DNA from: Enoplolaimus lenunculus
Lineage: Eukaryota; Nematoda; Enoplea; Enoplida; Thoracostomopsidae
DNA: 64,000 bases
Direction: 5' to 3'
Assembly: GCA_030248215.1 (NCBI GenBank)
Contig: JASANG010001249.1
Location: 45,013-109,012, forward strand
The notes beneath the pieces were generated by a model. It had not been told where the DNA came from. It saw nothing but the letters and a program-made list of their open reading frames with translations, and searched no databases. Position numbers and translations under genes: made by a program. Below, piece by piece: positions 21,601 through 32,873 of this stretch. How positions within the stretch are numbered: the stretch's first letter is position 1; the number at the start of each line of letters is the position of its first letter.

Positions 21601-24600
21601 GACCGGCAGGTCTAATTTCACTTTAGTTTATATTTTGACTGCTTATACATTTGTGATGAAGGTTGAATTACGGTAGAAATTGGTTAGGGACACGTTTGGT
21701 ATCCTGAAACATCTACTTATCCCCAGGGCAGTGACATTCTTTCTATATGGGGTATGAGAGTCTGGATTCTCTGACTGTACGACATTATATTCCAATGGTT
21801 CCATCAGCAGCGTGTTTTTGCAACCATATATTGTTGGAATTCATTCGTTAATTTGTATTCATACTACATCGCGATTCCAAGATTCATGCGTCATCCGTTT
21901 ATTGGTTTGTCATTTTATTCGACTCAACTGCTAATCATAGCCATAGCTGTGAATGGCTTGGAGGGGCAAAACTACAGCAGCCACAGCGTCTGTTATGATC
22001 ATGGGACCACGCGCACTTATAGTGTTGGTAAGCCCGGCTTGCATCGCCTGCACTTCATCTAAGTGTTTGTTGCTTTGCTTTGGAAGTTGCTGTGTTTTGT
22101 ACTGCTTTTTTGCGTTTTGATTAGGTTTCACCGCTTTTACAGCTATTGGTTTGTTTTTGGTGCTGTTTTGCTATTTGTCAGTTTTTAAAGTTGTCCGTGT
22201 GTTGCTGTGGTTTTTGGTTTTGCTTGTTCGTTGCAGGTTTTTCCTCCGTTAACTCGATTTGCTCCCCGGTTAAAGCCCTAAAGCCCCCCGTCGAGATTTT
22301 GCATACTGATTCAGTATGTTAAGCCGTTTTAGACTCAAACACACCTTTTGTATTGTTTAATAGATAAGCGTGTAAAGTGTGTTTACATGTTATATATTAG
22401 CTATCAGGTATGGTTAAGTGGGATTTTATCTTAAAAGCAATAATCCTGTCGGTAAAAACTATCCCCCTAAAGATTTTCCGAGCCCAGTGAACGCACAGAT
22501 ATTCGCAAAAGATTTGTCATGTCGAGTTGTTAAATTCAGATGGAGATTATAGTTGCCACTGTTATGATTTGAAACTTATTGGCTTTGCATGGGCTACGTG
22601 TGGTATTTTACTTCACTGCTTTGTGAATTTTTGTATCGTTCGCACTGGAACAAAAATGTTTTTGGAGTTTTGTCGTCAATTGTTGTGTATTTTTAAACTA
22701 AAAGCTTGGATGTAATTGAATGTAACTCACTAAAATTGAGAGCTGCTGTGTTTTATTAGTTCGTCACTAATTTTTGTTTGGGAAAGAATGCTCTCCTTAC
22801 TATTTTCAAATGTTCTTTGCAAATTAAAATCTGAGCGTTGCCAGCTCTTTCTAGTAAGAGTGTACAAACCGAATTTTTTTGTAGATTCCGATATCTTTAC
22901 CGATGCCAGTTTTAACATATTATGCTTAAAGTCCTGCTAGGATAACTTCATTACTGTTCGTTTCAAAAAAATTGTAACCACAGAAGCAGGAGACACAGTG
23001 TTATGTACTCCAACAAGTGAAATGTAAAGGTAAAGCATTTCATCTCGCTGCTAAATATATACAAGCAAAAATTATTGACAAAGATTTTCAATTTTTGCCG
23101 TGCCGATACCGATACTAACCAAAAATTCCTATTAGTTATTACCGATACCGGTGAATCGGCATATTCCTACTTTCCAGCGTTGATGTTCGATGCGTATAAG
23201 GCTGTGGGTAACAATATAAACCGTTTTAATGTCGCCGGATTGGCTGCTTACTGCTTGCCAATGGTGTTCCTGTAAATTGAGTTTGGCTTTTGTATATATG
23301 CAATACAAGAACGTGTACCTGCCGACCTAATTCCGCCGCGAAGTGAACATAGTCAAAGCTTGCTTTTGCTATTTAACTGCAGTCTGCCAGGTGTTAAGAT
23401 TATATGCTTTTACCGATTAGTTATCTATTTGGAAGCGTCAAATATACCATACCAAAAAATTATTTCAAGAATTACAGGTAGACTGAATCCATATGCACTG
23501 CGCGAAGCCTCCAAAAAATTCATTATGTAACTGTTTTATTCTGGTTTGTTCGTGATATTTTTGATGCAGCTCTCATCCCACTATAGTGGTGTTTTCTGTT
23601 GTTCCTTGTAGAATTAACCATGTCGAGGCGTCATGATTTGTCGTAGCACAACATTAGGGACGTGCCGTTTAATCGGCATCGGTAAGAATTGGCAGATTTG
23701 TGAGTAACGGCATCGGCACTGCAAAAATTTGCCGATACTTTTTGCACATAACAATCAGTTGTAATGCTACTTACCAGTTTCACTTGTTGGCGTACGTATA
23801 TCAGTATGTCTGATCAGAGAAACTGTTATTTCTCCGGCGTGTGTTTGAAAAAACAATTATTATCGTTTATGGTGATTTGGGTTTATGTCTTCGTATAATG
23901 ATGTAACGTAGTATCCTATCTGTTCTTTAAGCATGTCGTACTAAAGTTGTAATCGGCGTCGGTTCGACATCTCTATGTTTTCAAAATAGAATTGATATCG
24001 GCAAAAGTTTTGGTATCGACACATCTCTACGCATAACTTAATAAATTATAAATCTTTTTTTAACAAAAAACGATAAGTAATATGACACGACCACGATAGC
24101 GTACCCATGCTATGAAACCAGGGACACTCTGGCCGTGACAGATTTGTCGAACAAGTAGCACGACCTTTATTGATGAACAATAACGACTGAGACTTAAGTA
24201 TTGACCACATAAGGTTGTTGCCACATAACATAACTCTTAATGCTGACGCGCAGAGGAAGTATTTGGGGTGCAGATTTTGCTGCATTATGGGGATTCAGAT
24301 TTTGAAGTTCAATTCTTTATTGACTTCCCGCGCGCTACTGTTTCAAAAGCAGAAGTTCACATACCCCATATTGCTTTGTATATGTTGCTAAGTTTATACC
24401 AAACCCTAGACCTATAGGCTAAACGTAAGCCGAAGCCTGTTTTATTATTTTAGTCATATGCGAAAGCATGTTTTGTAGATGAAAATAAACAAGTACCATG
24501 AAGAGCATTTTGCATATATCGAGGGTTAAGCTAATTACTTCAGTTCAGGTAACCTATGGTAAACTGTATTGGTAATAACACCGTCTTAGTTCTTTGCATC

Positions 24601-24784
24601 TACAGGCAAAACGCATTACACATCTATGCACGTGTGTATTTAGATATCTTTACGCATAATGCTATAACATTTAGCAATGTTATTTTGTATTTATTTTTTA
24701 CAGCGTGAAGTGATGAGACGCAAGGCCCGCCAACAAAGTTCGTCAAAAGTGTCCAAATGTCGAAATTGTTGTACGATTGCTTAA
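18620..24784 (+). CDS. Ras GTPase, LET-60/KRAS orthologue
   Basis: A membrane-anchored small GTPase that relays receptor tyrosine kinase signals to the MAPK cascade. Seven in-phase exons: 18620-18656, 19083-19131, 19336-19449, 19841-19943, 20238-20277, 20494-20654 and 24704-24784, 194 residues. G1 is GDGGVGKS (residues 12-19), switch I is [10 protein letters not shown]3 is DTAGQ, G4 NKCD and G5 TSAK. The C-terminus has basic residues, a cysteine pair and a CAAX box, CTIA, whose final Ala predicts farnesylation. The start adds SV after Met, shifting numbering by two. Asp replaces Ala at Ras position 11, as in nematode LET-60, and Leu replaces His27. The Gly12, Gly13 and Gln61 equivalents are normal, so there is no activating change. 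The last intron is 4.05 kb, against 206-4xx bp for most others, and holds hAT-like debris. Confidence 0.97.
20655..24703 (+). other. Long last intron of the Ras gene
   Basis: A 4.05-kb intron. It contains TCGGCATCGGC-type hAT-like remnants (about 23085-23170 and 23652-24030), a TTAGGC-type trace near 24395-24440 and AT-rich sequence. Short frames on either strand show no domain I recognise. Confidence 0.7.
23652..24030. mobile_element. hAT-like non-autonomous element (TCGGCATCGG type)
   Basis: The left end is TTAGGGACGTGCCGTTTAATCGGCATCGG and the right end is GGTATCGACACATCTCTA, an inverted pair of the common TAGAGATGTGCCGA type. CGGCATCGGC words recur inside. Related pieces lie near 23085-23170 and 28583-28960. 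Confidence 0.6.
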
Positions 24785-26827
24785 AGATGTAGAATATACC
24801 ATTATTTTTATATTTGTGCCGTTGTCATCAAAATACTTTTATGTTCCCAACCGTAGTGCATTCGATCAATTTCAATTCAATGCTCAAGCAGATGCTAGAA
24901 AACGAGGTGTGCTGGCTTTATTTACTTACTTACCTTATTGCTTTCGCTTCTACTTATAATTATTTTTGTGTATTTGGTCTTAGAATCGTGACGCCTGCTT
25001 AGGGCTCGTCAGGATTTTGCGTTATAACTAGAATCCTTGAACTAGACATCACGCCAAAAGAAGTTATTTTTGGGTTTGTGTCAAACTACAGTATTTTCAC
25101 TGTTTTTGATTAGTTCAAATTTTCCATTGTACAATAATGGTTCATTCGTTTAGTTTAGACTGTGATTAATTGTTAATATGTACAACGCGTTTTTTAATTT
25201 GAATACACGTTTCAAATTGCGTAAATAACGCACATGGATCGATATGCACACGCATAACGTCTGCAAGTTTAATTTTGAGCAATGTGTTACGAAACTGCAT
25301 TCGTACGTGAATGTTTTTCTGGTAGTTGTACGTACGTAGCATGCACATGCGTTTTTGACATTACATAGCGACTCTGTGACTAAAGAAATAAGTTCTATAC
25401 TCCGCACTCGAGTAAGTTTAGTGCTACACAAACTTGTAAAATAAATCTCTTTTCAACATTTAAAAAAGCAAATTGCACAATCTCTGAACAATGTCATTAG
25501 CTGCTTTTGTGAAATTTTCTGTGATAATATTTCTAAAAAACCTTTTGAATTGTATTTGTGAATATAGGTGTATATTTCAAGCTTTTTTGTGCCCAATACG
25601 CAATTAATGTTTCAGCATCGAAATCTTAAACTTTTTAACTACGTAACGTCGTATTATTTCCGAACAGATCAGTTAGACTACGACGCCAGCCAAGCATATA
25701 TGGACTTAAAACGATGCTTTCGCAGGATTTGATTTCACGGGGGTCCGATTACAGGGTGCCGGTGGGTTCGAAAAATATTATAGAGATAGTAATATGTTTC
25801 CGTTGAGGTACTAAGATATTTCCGAAGTGGAGCTGTAAAAATATTCCCGGGGGCCATTCGTTGGTATTTTTCGAGTTATTCATGCACAAAGTCCTCGATA
25901 CTTGTTCCGGCATTCAAAGAAGCAGTAAAGAGTGATATATATATACGAGTTCGTGGTAAATTCTGAGTACACATTTTATGTTGCTGGATTAACAGATGTA
26001 TGTCATGGAATGCTGCACGCCATAAATTTGATATTACTATGCTGAAGCGAGATAATTTCGGTGTTTGTTGGAATTTTCAACTTAAACGAACGTGCTAATA
26101 TTAAGCGAAGAAAATTTTCGTTGCCCCAATGATGTACGGATGCGCATGCGTACGCCAACCGATTTTGATTTTTTGTTAATTAAAAGCACCGTGTAGTGCT
26201 TCAGTTTTGTATGTTAACCAGTTTGATAACGAAAGCTGAAAAATGGTTTTTTATGGTGGTGTACGTAATATTTTAAATGAAATTATACTAAAAATATTTT
26301 TCGGTAATAGTTATATTGCAGTATCTGTACAATTTCGGTTGAAAATCGAGATATTTTAATTTTAAGCTTATTCCACCCACCGTGTTTGATTTCTGTTCAT
26401 GTTGTCTAAGTAAGTTGGTTGAAAAATGAGACTCAATCAAGAATATGGCTGGCATATATTTAAAGCACGAACCTTTTGTTGTTTCGCGCGCGTGTACATT
26501 ATACGTTTTTATTGCGCTTCATTTGCTATACATATAAATGTGAAAGAACTATAAAATTGGGTGTGGTTTTGACGTGACGCGAAAGCTAACATTTTTTACT
26601 ATATTTTAATGATAATGCAGCAAATTTGATTTGTTGTTTACACACGGCTGTGCATATTTACAAAATTACAATTGGAAAATTTGGGTTTAGCTAGGACTAA
26701 AAACGGGACTTATGACTTAAATTTTAAAAGCGATTAAAGAAGACGCCCATCGGCTAAAAATTGTGGCTGTTGTTGCTTTTTTGCTTTTTGTTATATAATT
26801 GTTTGCTTGCGATGCATGGAATTTTAG
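24785..26827. other. Ras 3' flank, no gene seen
   Basis: AT-rich sequence after the Ras stop. AATAAA occurs at about 25440, a possible late polyadenylation signal. Nothing else is recognisable except a short frame around 25680-25735 (DQLDYDASQAYMDLKRCF), preceded by TTTCCGAACAG. That could be an exon but has no downstream GT donor at the right place. Confidence 0.5.
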
Positions 26828-27042
26828 TTTTGTACGTTAATCAAGAGAATATATCTGCAATACTGTCAAGAGTCGGTGATGAATTAGACAAGAGTATGCA
26901 ATTACAATGTTTTACACACATACCACGAAAAGTACTACTGTATCTAGATTTTGGAGATAATTATCGAGTGCCATGTTTTTGTCAACTTATGCAACATTTT
27001 TACCCCAGCCCTATGAATGGTTTGTTTATTCATAGAATGTAA
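26828..27042 (+). CDS. Exon-like frame with a Bax-type BH3 motif
   Basis: The acceptor-like ATTTTAG at 26821-26827 opens a frame reading LYVNQENISAILSRVGDELDKSMQLQCF and on to a stop at 27040. The segment ISAILSRVGDELDKSMQLQ matches human BAX LSECLKRIGDELDSNMELQ at 11 of 19 positions, including the hallmark L-x(3)-GDE core, LD, M and LQ. BH3 motifs are the helix by which BCL-2 proteins bind each other at mitochondria. After the motif (HIPRKVLLYLDFGDN) I do not see the BH1 NWGR block, and no other exon of a BCL-2 protein was found nearby with certainty. GT donors at 26931 (AAAA/GTACTA) or 27019 could end the exon. It may be part of a split gene, a BH3-only gene or a relic. Confidence 0.4.
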
Positions 27043-27157
27043 TGTACCAAGTTGCATACCTTTGTCTAAGGATACGATCCACTAATGATACTGCGTATTA
27101 ACCACAAACTGTCGTTTTTGGTTTGTTATTTAGCATGGATACAAGTCTGGCTTAAGG

Positions 27158-27225
27158 GTTGCGCTATACTCGCCGCGCGTCGTCGGACGCTGCCGAGCGG
27201 CGCGCAGTGCAATATAGCGTAACTA
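27158..27225. repeat. GC-rich imperfect palindrome
   Basis: GGTTGCGCTATACTCGCCGCGCG is followed, about 20 bases later, by the inverted CGGCGCGCAGTGCAATATAGCG. It is strongly CpG-rich in an otherwise AT-rich region, so it is probably the core of a small foldback element. Confidence 0.65.
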
Positions 27226-28582
27226 AGAGAGAGCAGCGGAAATACATATATAACAACACTTTGACGCAGTCCAATAATTTGACACAGTCCAATAATAACT
27301 TTTGATGACTGCCCTCGAGAACCGATTTACATAATTTAAATTTTGGTTTAAAGAGTAATATCTTAGAAGACCGGTAGGCTTAACCAATTATTTCTGCCGG
27401 TTCAGGAAATGTTTTTATAGCTAGTTAACTTGCAGTATCTATATACTCTGTTTATGTTTCAGGTACTAGTGACGTGGATATATGGCCAAACAACTACTAC
27501 AATCTTTAGCATTGGCTTCCACCATTGACGATTTATTATGATACTGTTTTTGTCTCTGGTATTCAGTATGTAATTACTGCTATGCTTACTCTGAACGAGA
27601 GTGTTATTGGACGGGTTATCCAGCGAGCAAAGTGTGTAACGTAGGGGGGCCGAGTTATATTCGGTTGATCCGTGTTGCCAACCAGCAGATTGGAGCCATC
27701 GCAAGCAGTAGGTGTATACCGAAGTGGCGCGTAACTGTCCAACGACTTCCACTGGTGTTGTGGTTTATTGTGGATGTTGCATTGTGTTGCTTCCTATTTT
27801 GTACAAGGGTATAGCCAGATGGTGTTTTAGGAGTGAAATCCCTTATGAGTGCTTGTTCGTGGGTTTTTAAGCACTTTTTCTGGGTTCCCTCTCTATTCAA
27901 AGTCCTGGCTACACCCGTGATCTTGTTCGCGTATTGTGTAGAATTAAGCATGATTTGTTATGGGTTAAGCAGAAATATACGTTCGTAAGCTGCAGTATTA
28001 TGGTGCATGTAAACGATGCGGGAATGTGTTAAAACTTGCATGCTATATTTTAGAAATATTTGCGAAAAATTTATTTGGATTGCGCCACTATAACTTGGCT
28101 GTCCGTCTATGTAGTATTAAATTTAATTTGCAAAAACATAAATATGGAAAACTTGAGTTACTTTTTAGGTTCTTTTGCCCTGTATTGATTTTTCGCTTTC
28201 CATATTTTATAAATCTGGTTGCATCTTTTTCTAACTGTTCTACTTGTTGAAGATAGATGGCAAATGTTACTTTCAGTGCCGTAAGTGTAGATTCAGCATA
28301 TTCCTGTGCCTATGCCGATTCTAACTTTAGAACACCATGCTTATTAAACAGAGAGGATACTACTTTACATCATTATATAGAGACTTAAACCCTACTTATC
28401 ACAAACGATTACAATTTTATAACAACGGTTCATTGCAATTAATTTTTTCAAACACAAACGCAAGAGAGATAACAGTTTTCCTTGACCAGGCGCCACTGAT
28501 ATGCGGATGCGCGCAGAAACGAAATTGATAGCATTTCAACTGGCTGTTTATTCCAAAAAGTATTGGCAAACAGTCGGTAATT

Positions 28583-28960
28583 TTTTTGCAGTGCCGATAC
28601 CGATACTCAAGAAAAATGCCGATTATTGCCGATTAATCGGCACATCTCTAGTTTATTCTTTGCCGATGCGTTTTGCACTTAACTGTGTGTTGGAATGCTA
28701 CCGATTTCATTTGTTCGCGTATATCACTGCGTCTGATTAGGAAAACTTTTATCTCTCGTGGTGGTGTGTGAAAAAATGAATTGAAATGAACCGTCCTCAT
28801 AAAATGATAATTATTTATATTGATTCGGGTGTATGTCTTCGCATTTGTAATGATGTGTAATGTAGTGTCCTATCAGGTGTTTGAGCATTGTGTATTAAAA
28901 TTGGAATCGGCATCGGCAAAATTTGATAGTAACAATAATGCTCGGCATCGGCATTCACGA
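28583..28960. mobile_element. hAT-like remnant (TCGGCATCGG type)
   Basis: Contains CAGTGCCGATACCGATACTC, GCCGATTAATCGGCACATCTCTA and, near 28905-28950, CGGCATCGGCAAAATTTG and CGGCATCGGCATTC. The pieces appear rearranged relative to 23652-24030. Confidence 0.5.
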
Positions 28961-29792
28961 TTGAAAATTCGAGCATCATTTTAATGTCATCAATTGAGAT
29001 CCCGCAGCAAAACAAGCCATTTTTATGAGTTAACAATTCATAAGTTTCTATTCCTAGTATCGCCGTTGTGTTCTTGATATGTTATACTGTTGGGAATTAT
29101 GTCAGGAACTAAGGTTAGAGCAGATTAGTACTATTAGTACTAGTGTATAACTTAAAAACCGGAGTAACCCGAGAACGATTGGCTAAAGTTTAGTGGATTT
29201 TTAGCTGTTGGTTTAACCTAGTTGTCAGGGTGGCATCGAATTCTTTATTTGACCGGATCTGAATTCATTCCTAATTTGCCTAGTTCACTGTTAACCTGCT
29301 GAATCTGAATCCTAATCTTGCATTTTGCAGATTTCGGATATTCAAAAGGGCGGCTCAAAATCTGGAAACTTAATAAAATATAACAGTGTGTTTCGGCCTG
29401 GAAAACTAGTAACATTTATCATTTCGACAAATCTACTTTTTTTCGCAAACGACAATTATTTCGTATTCGCCCTGAGTTTTGAGATGTGTGATTTGAAACA
29501 AAAACTATTGATTTATATAACACGTTCATTAAATTTTTTGTTGCGTAAAAATGTAAGAATATGGTTCTGAACGTTGTTGGAGTCGGCTTTTGGATTCCGC
29601 TTTTTTAAAACCTAAGCCGAACCGCCAATTATTGCTGAACGTGAACTTTTGTTGACACCCTGCTAGTCCTGTGTTGTTTTTAAGATCAACAGATGCCAAA
29701 ATTTGCTTGTTTGAAAACCTATTACTATCTGACGATAGATGCTCGCGCACGGCTAGTGGTCATCTGTATATATATTATATTATATATATAAT

Positions 29793-30152
29793 CAGGGTGC
29801 AACCGGAATTCCGGTTCCGGCATTTTTTCACCTTCCGGTTCCGGTAAATTTTTACCGGATTTAAAAATTCCGGTGTTATAATTTGGCCGTTTTCTTAACT
29901 TTGTTAATTTTTAAGAATCGCTTTTGAAAGCCACTTGTACTCCGAATATAAGCCATTGATGGTGGATTTCACTTCAGTCGACAGCGAAAATCTAAAATGC
30001 AACAAATAAAATAAATACCTATGTTCGACTAAGATTGTTTCACAAATAATAGAGCAAAAAATACGATTAAAATGAACTTTTTGGTGAAATGCATTTTTCA
30101 CTTTCCGGTTCCGGTAAAATTTTCAAATATTGTAATTCCGGTTGCGCCCTGA
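29793..30152. mobile_element. CAGGGTG-ended MITE, TTCCGGTTCCGG variant
   Basis: The left end is CAGGGTGCAACCGGAATTCC and the right end is AATTCCGGTTGCGCCCTG, a near-perfect terminal inverted repeat. CTTCCGGTTCCGGTAAA is repeated inside near both ends. The layout matches the GTGTAAACGGATA copies but with different arm words. Confidence 0.85.
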
Positions 30153-32033
30153 TATATATACGTAAACAGTAATGTGAAACAAAGTTATTTTTGGAGAAAA
30201 TGAATTTTGATATGTTCGTTGAAGCCAGCATTTGTCATGACCAATTAGAATTTCTTTTTAAACTGCACAGTAGCACGAATCAGTTGGAATTTTAGTTCTT
30301 GATCATTCATTTGATTTTCTTGATATCGTTTGTATTTATACACATATATTTATTGTTTACTGAATTGTTTGTTTAGGTTTTCTGTTTTGTATGTTTTGTC
30401 AAGTTTGAGCGCAATTAAGTGTTATTGAATCGCTTGTGTACATAATTAGTTCAGGAACCGCTGTGAACTTCGGCAGATACGCGTACTCGTCGTATATCAG
30501 ATTAAGCTGAGGGTTAGGTTTAGGAATAGGCTTGCGTACCTGTGACTAAGCCTAAGCATTTTCCTATATTAACCGTGCCTTTCGGCTTCTTATAGTGTAG
30601 GTTTCATTTATTTTATGGACAGTAAAAAGTTAGTTTTAATTTAATTTAGAAATGTATGTTGTATATAAATATTTTTGAAATTTTTTATATCAAATGATTC
30701 GGATCAGCATCTTGTCGCGTCGTTTAGACACGTTCCGCTTGCTGCAGTTGTACTTGGTGGTGGTGTAATCATAGCATAAAATTCATTGGCTGGTTTCCTC
30801 GTAATCGCCTAGTAATTTCATCAAATTCTTTGTGGCTAATGGTGAGCATGTCACATGACAAACTATTCAGGTTAGTTACGGCTTGACTTGGCCAAATGGA
30901 TAATTGTGTGAAACTGATATCAGACGTGTTGTCCAATCAGGGTTTATACTAGAAAAAGGACGACACATCATTGGCTATTAGGCAATATTTTGTTTTTATC
31001 AATTTGCCATACCTCAACTTATTTATTGTATAACGAAATGCCAATGCATTGGAGCAGCAACGTTGAAACATTTAGCTTAGCTGAACTGTGAGCAGTTATT
31101 ACCCAAATACTTATTTTTTGCATAGCAGTTTAGCCTACGACATCTGTTATACATGTTTCGCAGTTATGTAATCGGTTGTTGACGAAATTGTTGTCTGTTA
31201 CAATTGAATCTGTGTATACGTGAATTTATGAGTTGTTTGGCTCGTTATAACAATTTGAATGGTTGAACCAGGCAAAGGAAGCATTAACATTTCATGATAG
31301 TCCGAGTTTATATCGACATAATTTAATCTTTGGGAACGGCATTGAGTTAATGTTGCTTCTGAGGAATCATGTCAAAAACAAAACACTATTTTAAACGCTT
31401 TTCGCGTTTCTAACAGTACGTATCTTTCAAAACGCTTTCCTGTAAGCGCAGAAAGGTGAAAATGAATCGTTTGCGTATCGAAACACTTGGCGTTTACGTA
31501 CTGTAGTCACTTGAATACGTGGGGATCCCCATTTGATGCGCGTTTTTTTTCAAACCGTGAAAAGCGTTTTGTATTTTTAACACGATTATATACAAGTATA
31601 TTGTATGCGTTTGAAAATTTTTGGATTCTAACCTTAGTTCGATTGACGAGTGACTGCCTTTAGAATCGGCCTTTGTATATAATCTTAATGGTCAAATATT
31701 TCGTATCACTATTTGTTATACAGTTTAAGTACTGTTTTTTTATTTTTGAAGCCATTCAATTCTACAAGGGGCTGAGTAGTTTATTCCAAAAAGGTTACGT
31801 CATACCAGTTGCTGAAAGACTATGTTTGTCAAATCAACTTATGAACCATATTTTTACTGCGCTCGAGTTTTTAAACGATTCAAGAGTTTACACTTGGAAA
31901 AGAAATTGTTACTATATATATTATGTGTTGGGATTTATTTAAACGATCTTGCCTAGTATTCAATGGCGTCTCTATCGTTCTCATGTCCATCATTAGCATA
32001 TTTTATGTTTTATGTATGTCTCATTAAGTTTTT

Positions 32034-32194
32034 AATCGATCAACTCGAGTTGAAATGAATGGATTTAATCGATCAACTCGAGTTGAAATGAATGGATTTA
32101 ATCGATCAACTCGAGTTGAAATGAATGGATTTAATCGATCAACTCGAGTTGAAATGAATGGGTTTAATCTATCAACTCGAGTTGAAATGAATGC
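32034..32194. repeat. 33-bp tandem repeat, five copies
   Basis: The unit is TTTAATCGATCAACTCGAGT then TGAAATGAATGGA, repeated five times almost without change. Each unit contains the 12-bp palindrome CAACTCGAGTTG. Because 33 is divisible by three, the array is open on both strands, but there is no gene context. Confidence 0.95.
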
Positions 32195-32447
32195 AACAAA
32201 TGGAATCAAAATATTTCGCAGTGTAAAGTCATCACTACGAACCATGATATTTGTATCGGCCCATGTTTAATTATAAGGGTGTGCTCGATGCGAAATATGG
32301 CGACTCACGGGCTTACTGACTATAAAGCTTTGGATTAGACCGTAGGGTTAGTAGACAGGCCTCTGTAGTTAACACGAACCCTTGTATCTATATGGAGGTC
32401 GTCTCTTAAAACGCAATTGTGCTGTTTCTTCCACAGTTTGAAGGTGT

Positions 32448-32873
32448 TCAGATCTGAACGTGGTGTTTTTGGTACAATGCTTTATTTAACAGGTGCCTAC
32501 TTTTTTTGAAGTTAGTACTCAAAGCTATGATCGGTGTACCCAATTTTGACACAACTAATTGTTTTGTGACGTCTACGTATAATTGATGACCCGGTTTAAT
32601 AAAACATGTGATTGATTCTTTAAGTAACAAAACATAAACAATTATTTCATTAGTAACTAGGACCGTTTTAAGCCATAATTTGTTCGATAAATCGTGGTTA
32701 CCACCGAGCACTCCGTTACTCGATTTCGGAAACTTGTAACGATACGTACCACTGTATAGTTTATTTATCAATGGTTGTTCAGTTGTATTGTCCACCAGTT
32801 GTATGAGAAATGTATTATTGTTATCGCTACAGGAGCAAGTGCATGCAAGTATTGCTATAGCAGCGAAAATTCT
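32448..32873 (-). CDS. Orphan exon with secretory leader, unknown function
   Basis: On the minus strand a TTTTTTAG acceptor is followed by RIFAAIAILACTCSCSDNNN, a hydrophobic leader-like start, and the frame stays open for about 140 codons to a stop. The middle reads LYSGTYRYKFPKSSNGVLGG, then TNEIIVYVLLLKESITCFIKPG and YVDVTKQLVVSKLGTPIIAL, the texture of a folded domain. Potential N-glycosylation sites (NNT, NTT) follow the leader. No ATG lies in frame, so a start exon must lie at a higher coordinate. I do not recognise the family. The frame could also be chance. Confidence 0.35.
   Translation of the reverse strand, partial: RIFAAIAILACTCSCSDNNNTFLIQLVDNTTEQPLINKLYSGTYRYKFPKSSNGVLGGNHDLSNKLWLKTVLVTNEIIVYVLLLKESITCFIKPGHQLYVDVTKQLVVSKLGTPIIALSTNFKKSRHLLNKALYQKHHVQI

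Larger units (their letters stand above)
27043..32447. other. Intergenic stretch, repeats and no clear gene
   Basis: Includes the palindrome at 27158, a short element with GGGTATAGCCAGATGG and GGCTACACCCGTG ends (27806-27920), hAT-like debris at 28583-28960, the TTCCGGTTCCGG MITE at 29793-30152, a TTAGGC trace near 30505-30560 and the 33-bp array at 32034. A frame at 29331-29407 follows a good TTTTGCAG acceptor, but its product is not recognisable. Confidence 0.6.

Noticed and set aside
24046-24285. Minus-strand frame near hAT-like ends as a transposase fragment
   Set aside because: No recognisable hAT dimerisation motif could be read in the frame; similarity was too loose to claim.
28026-28250. 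Frame EIFAKNLFGLRHYNLAVRLC as a BH1 exon of the BH3 gene
   Set aside because: It lacks the NWGR core, and the resemblance is only in spacing of hydrophobic residues.
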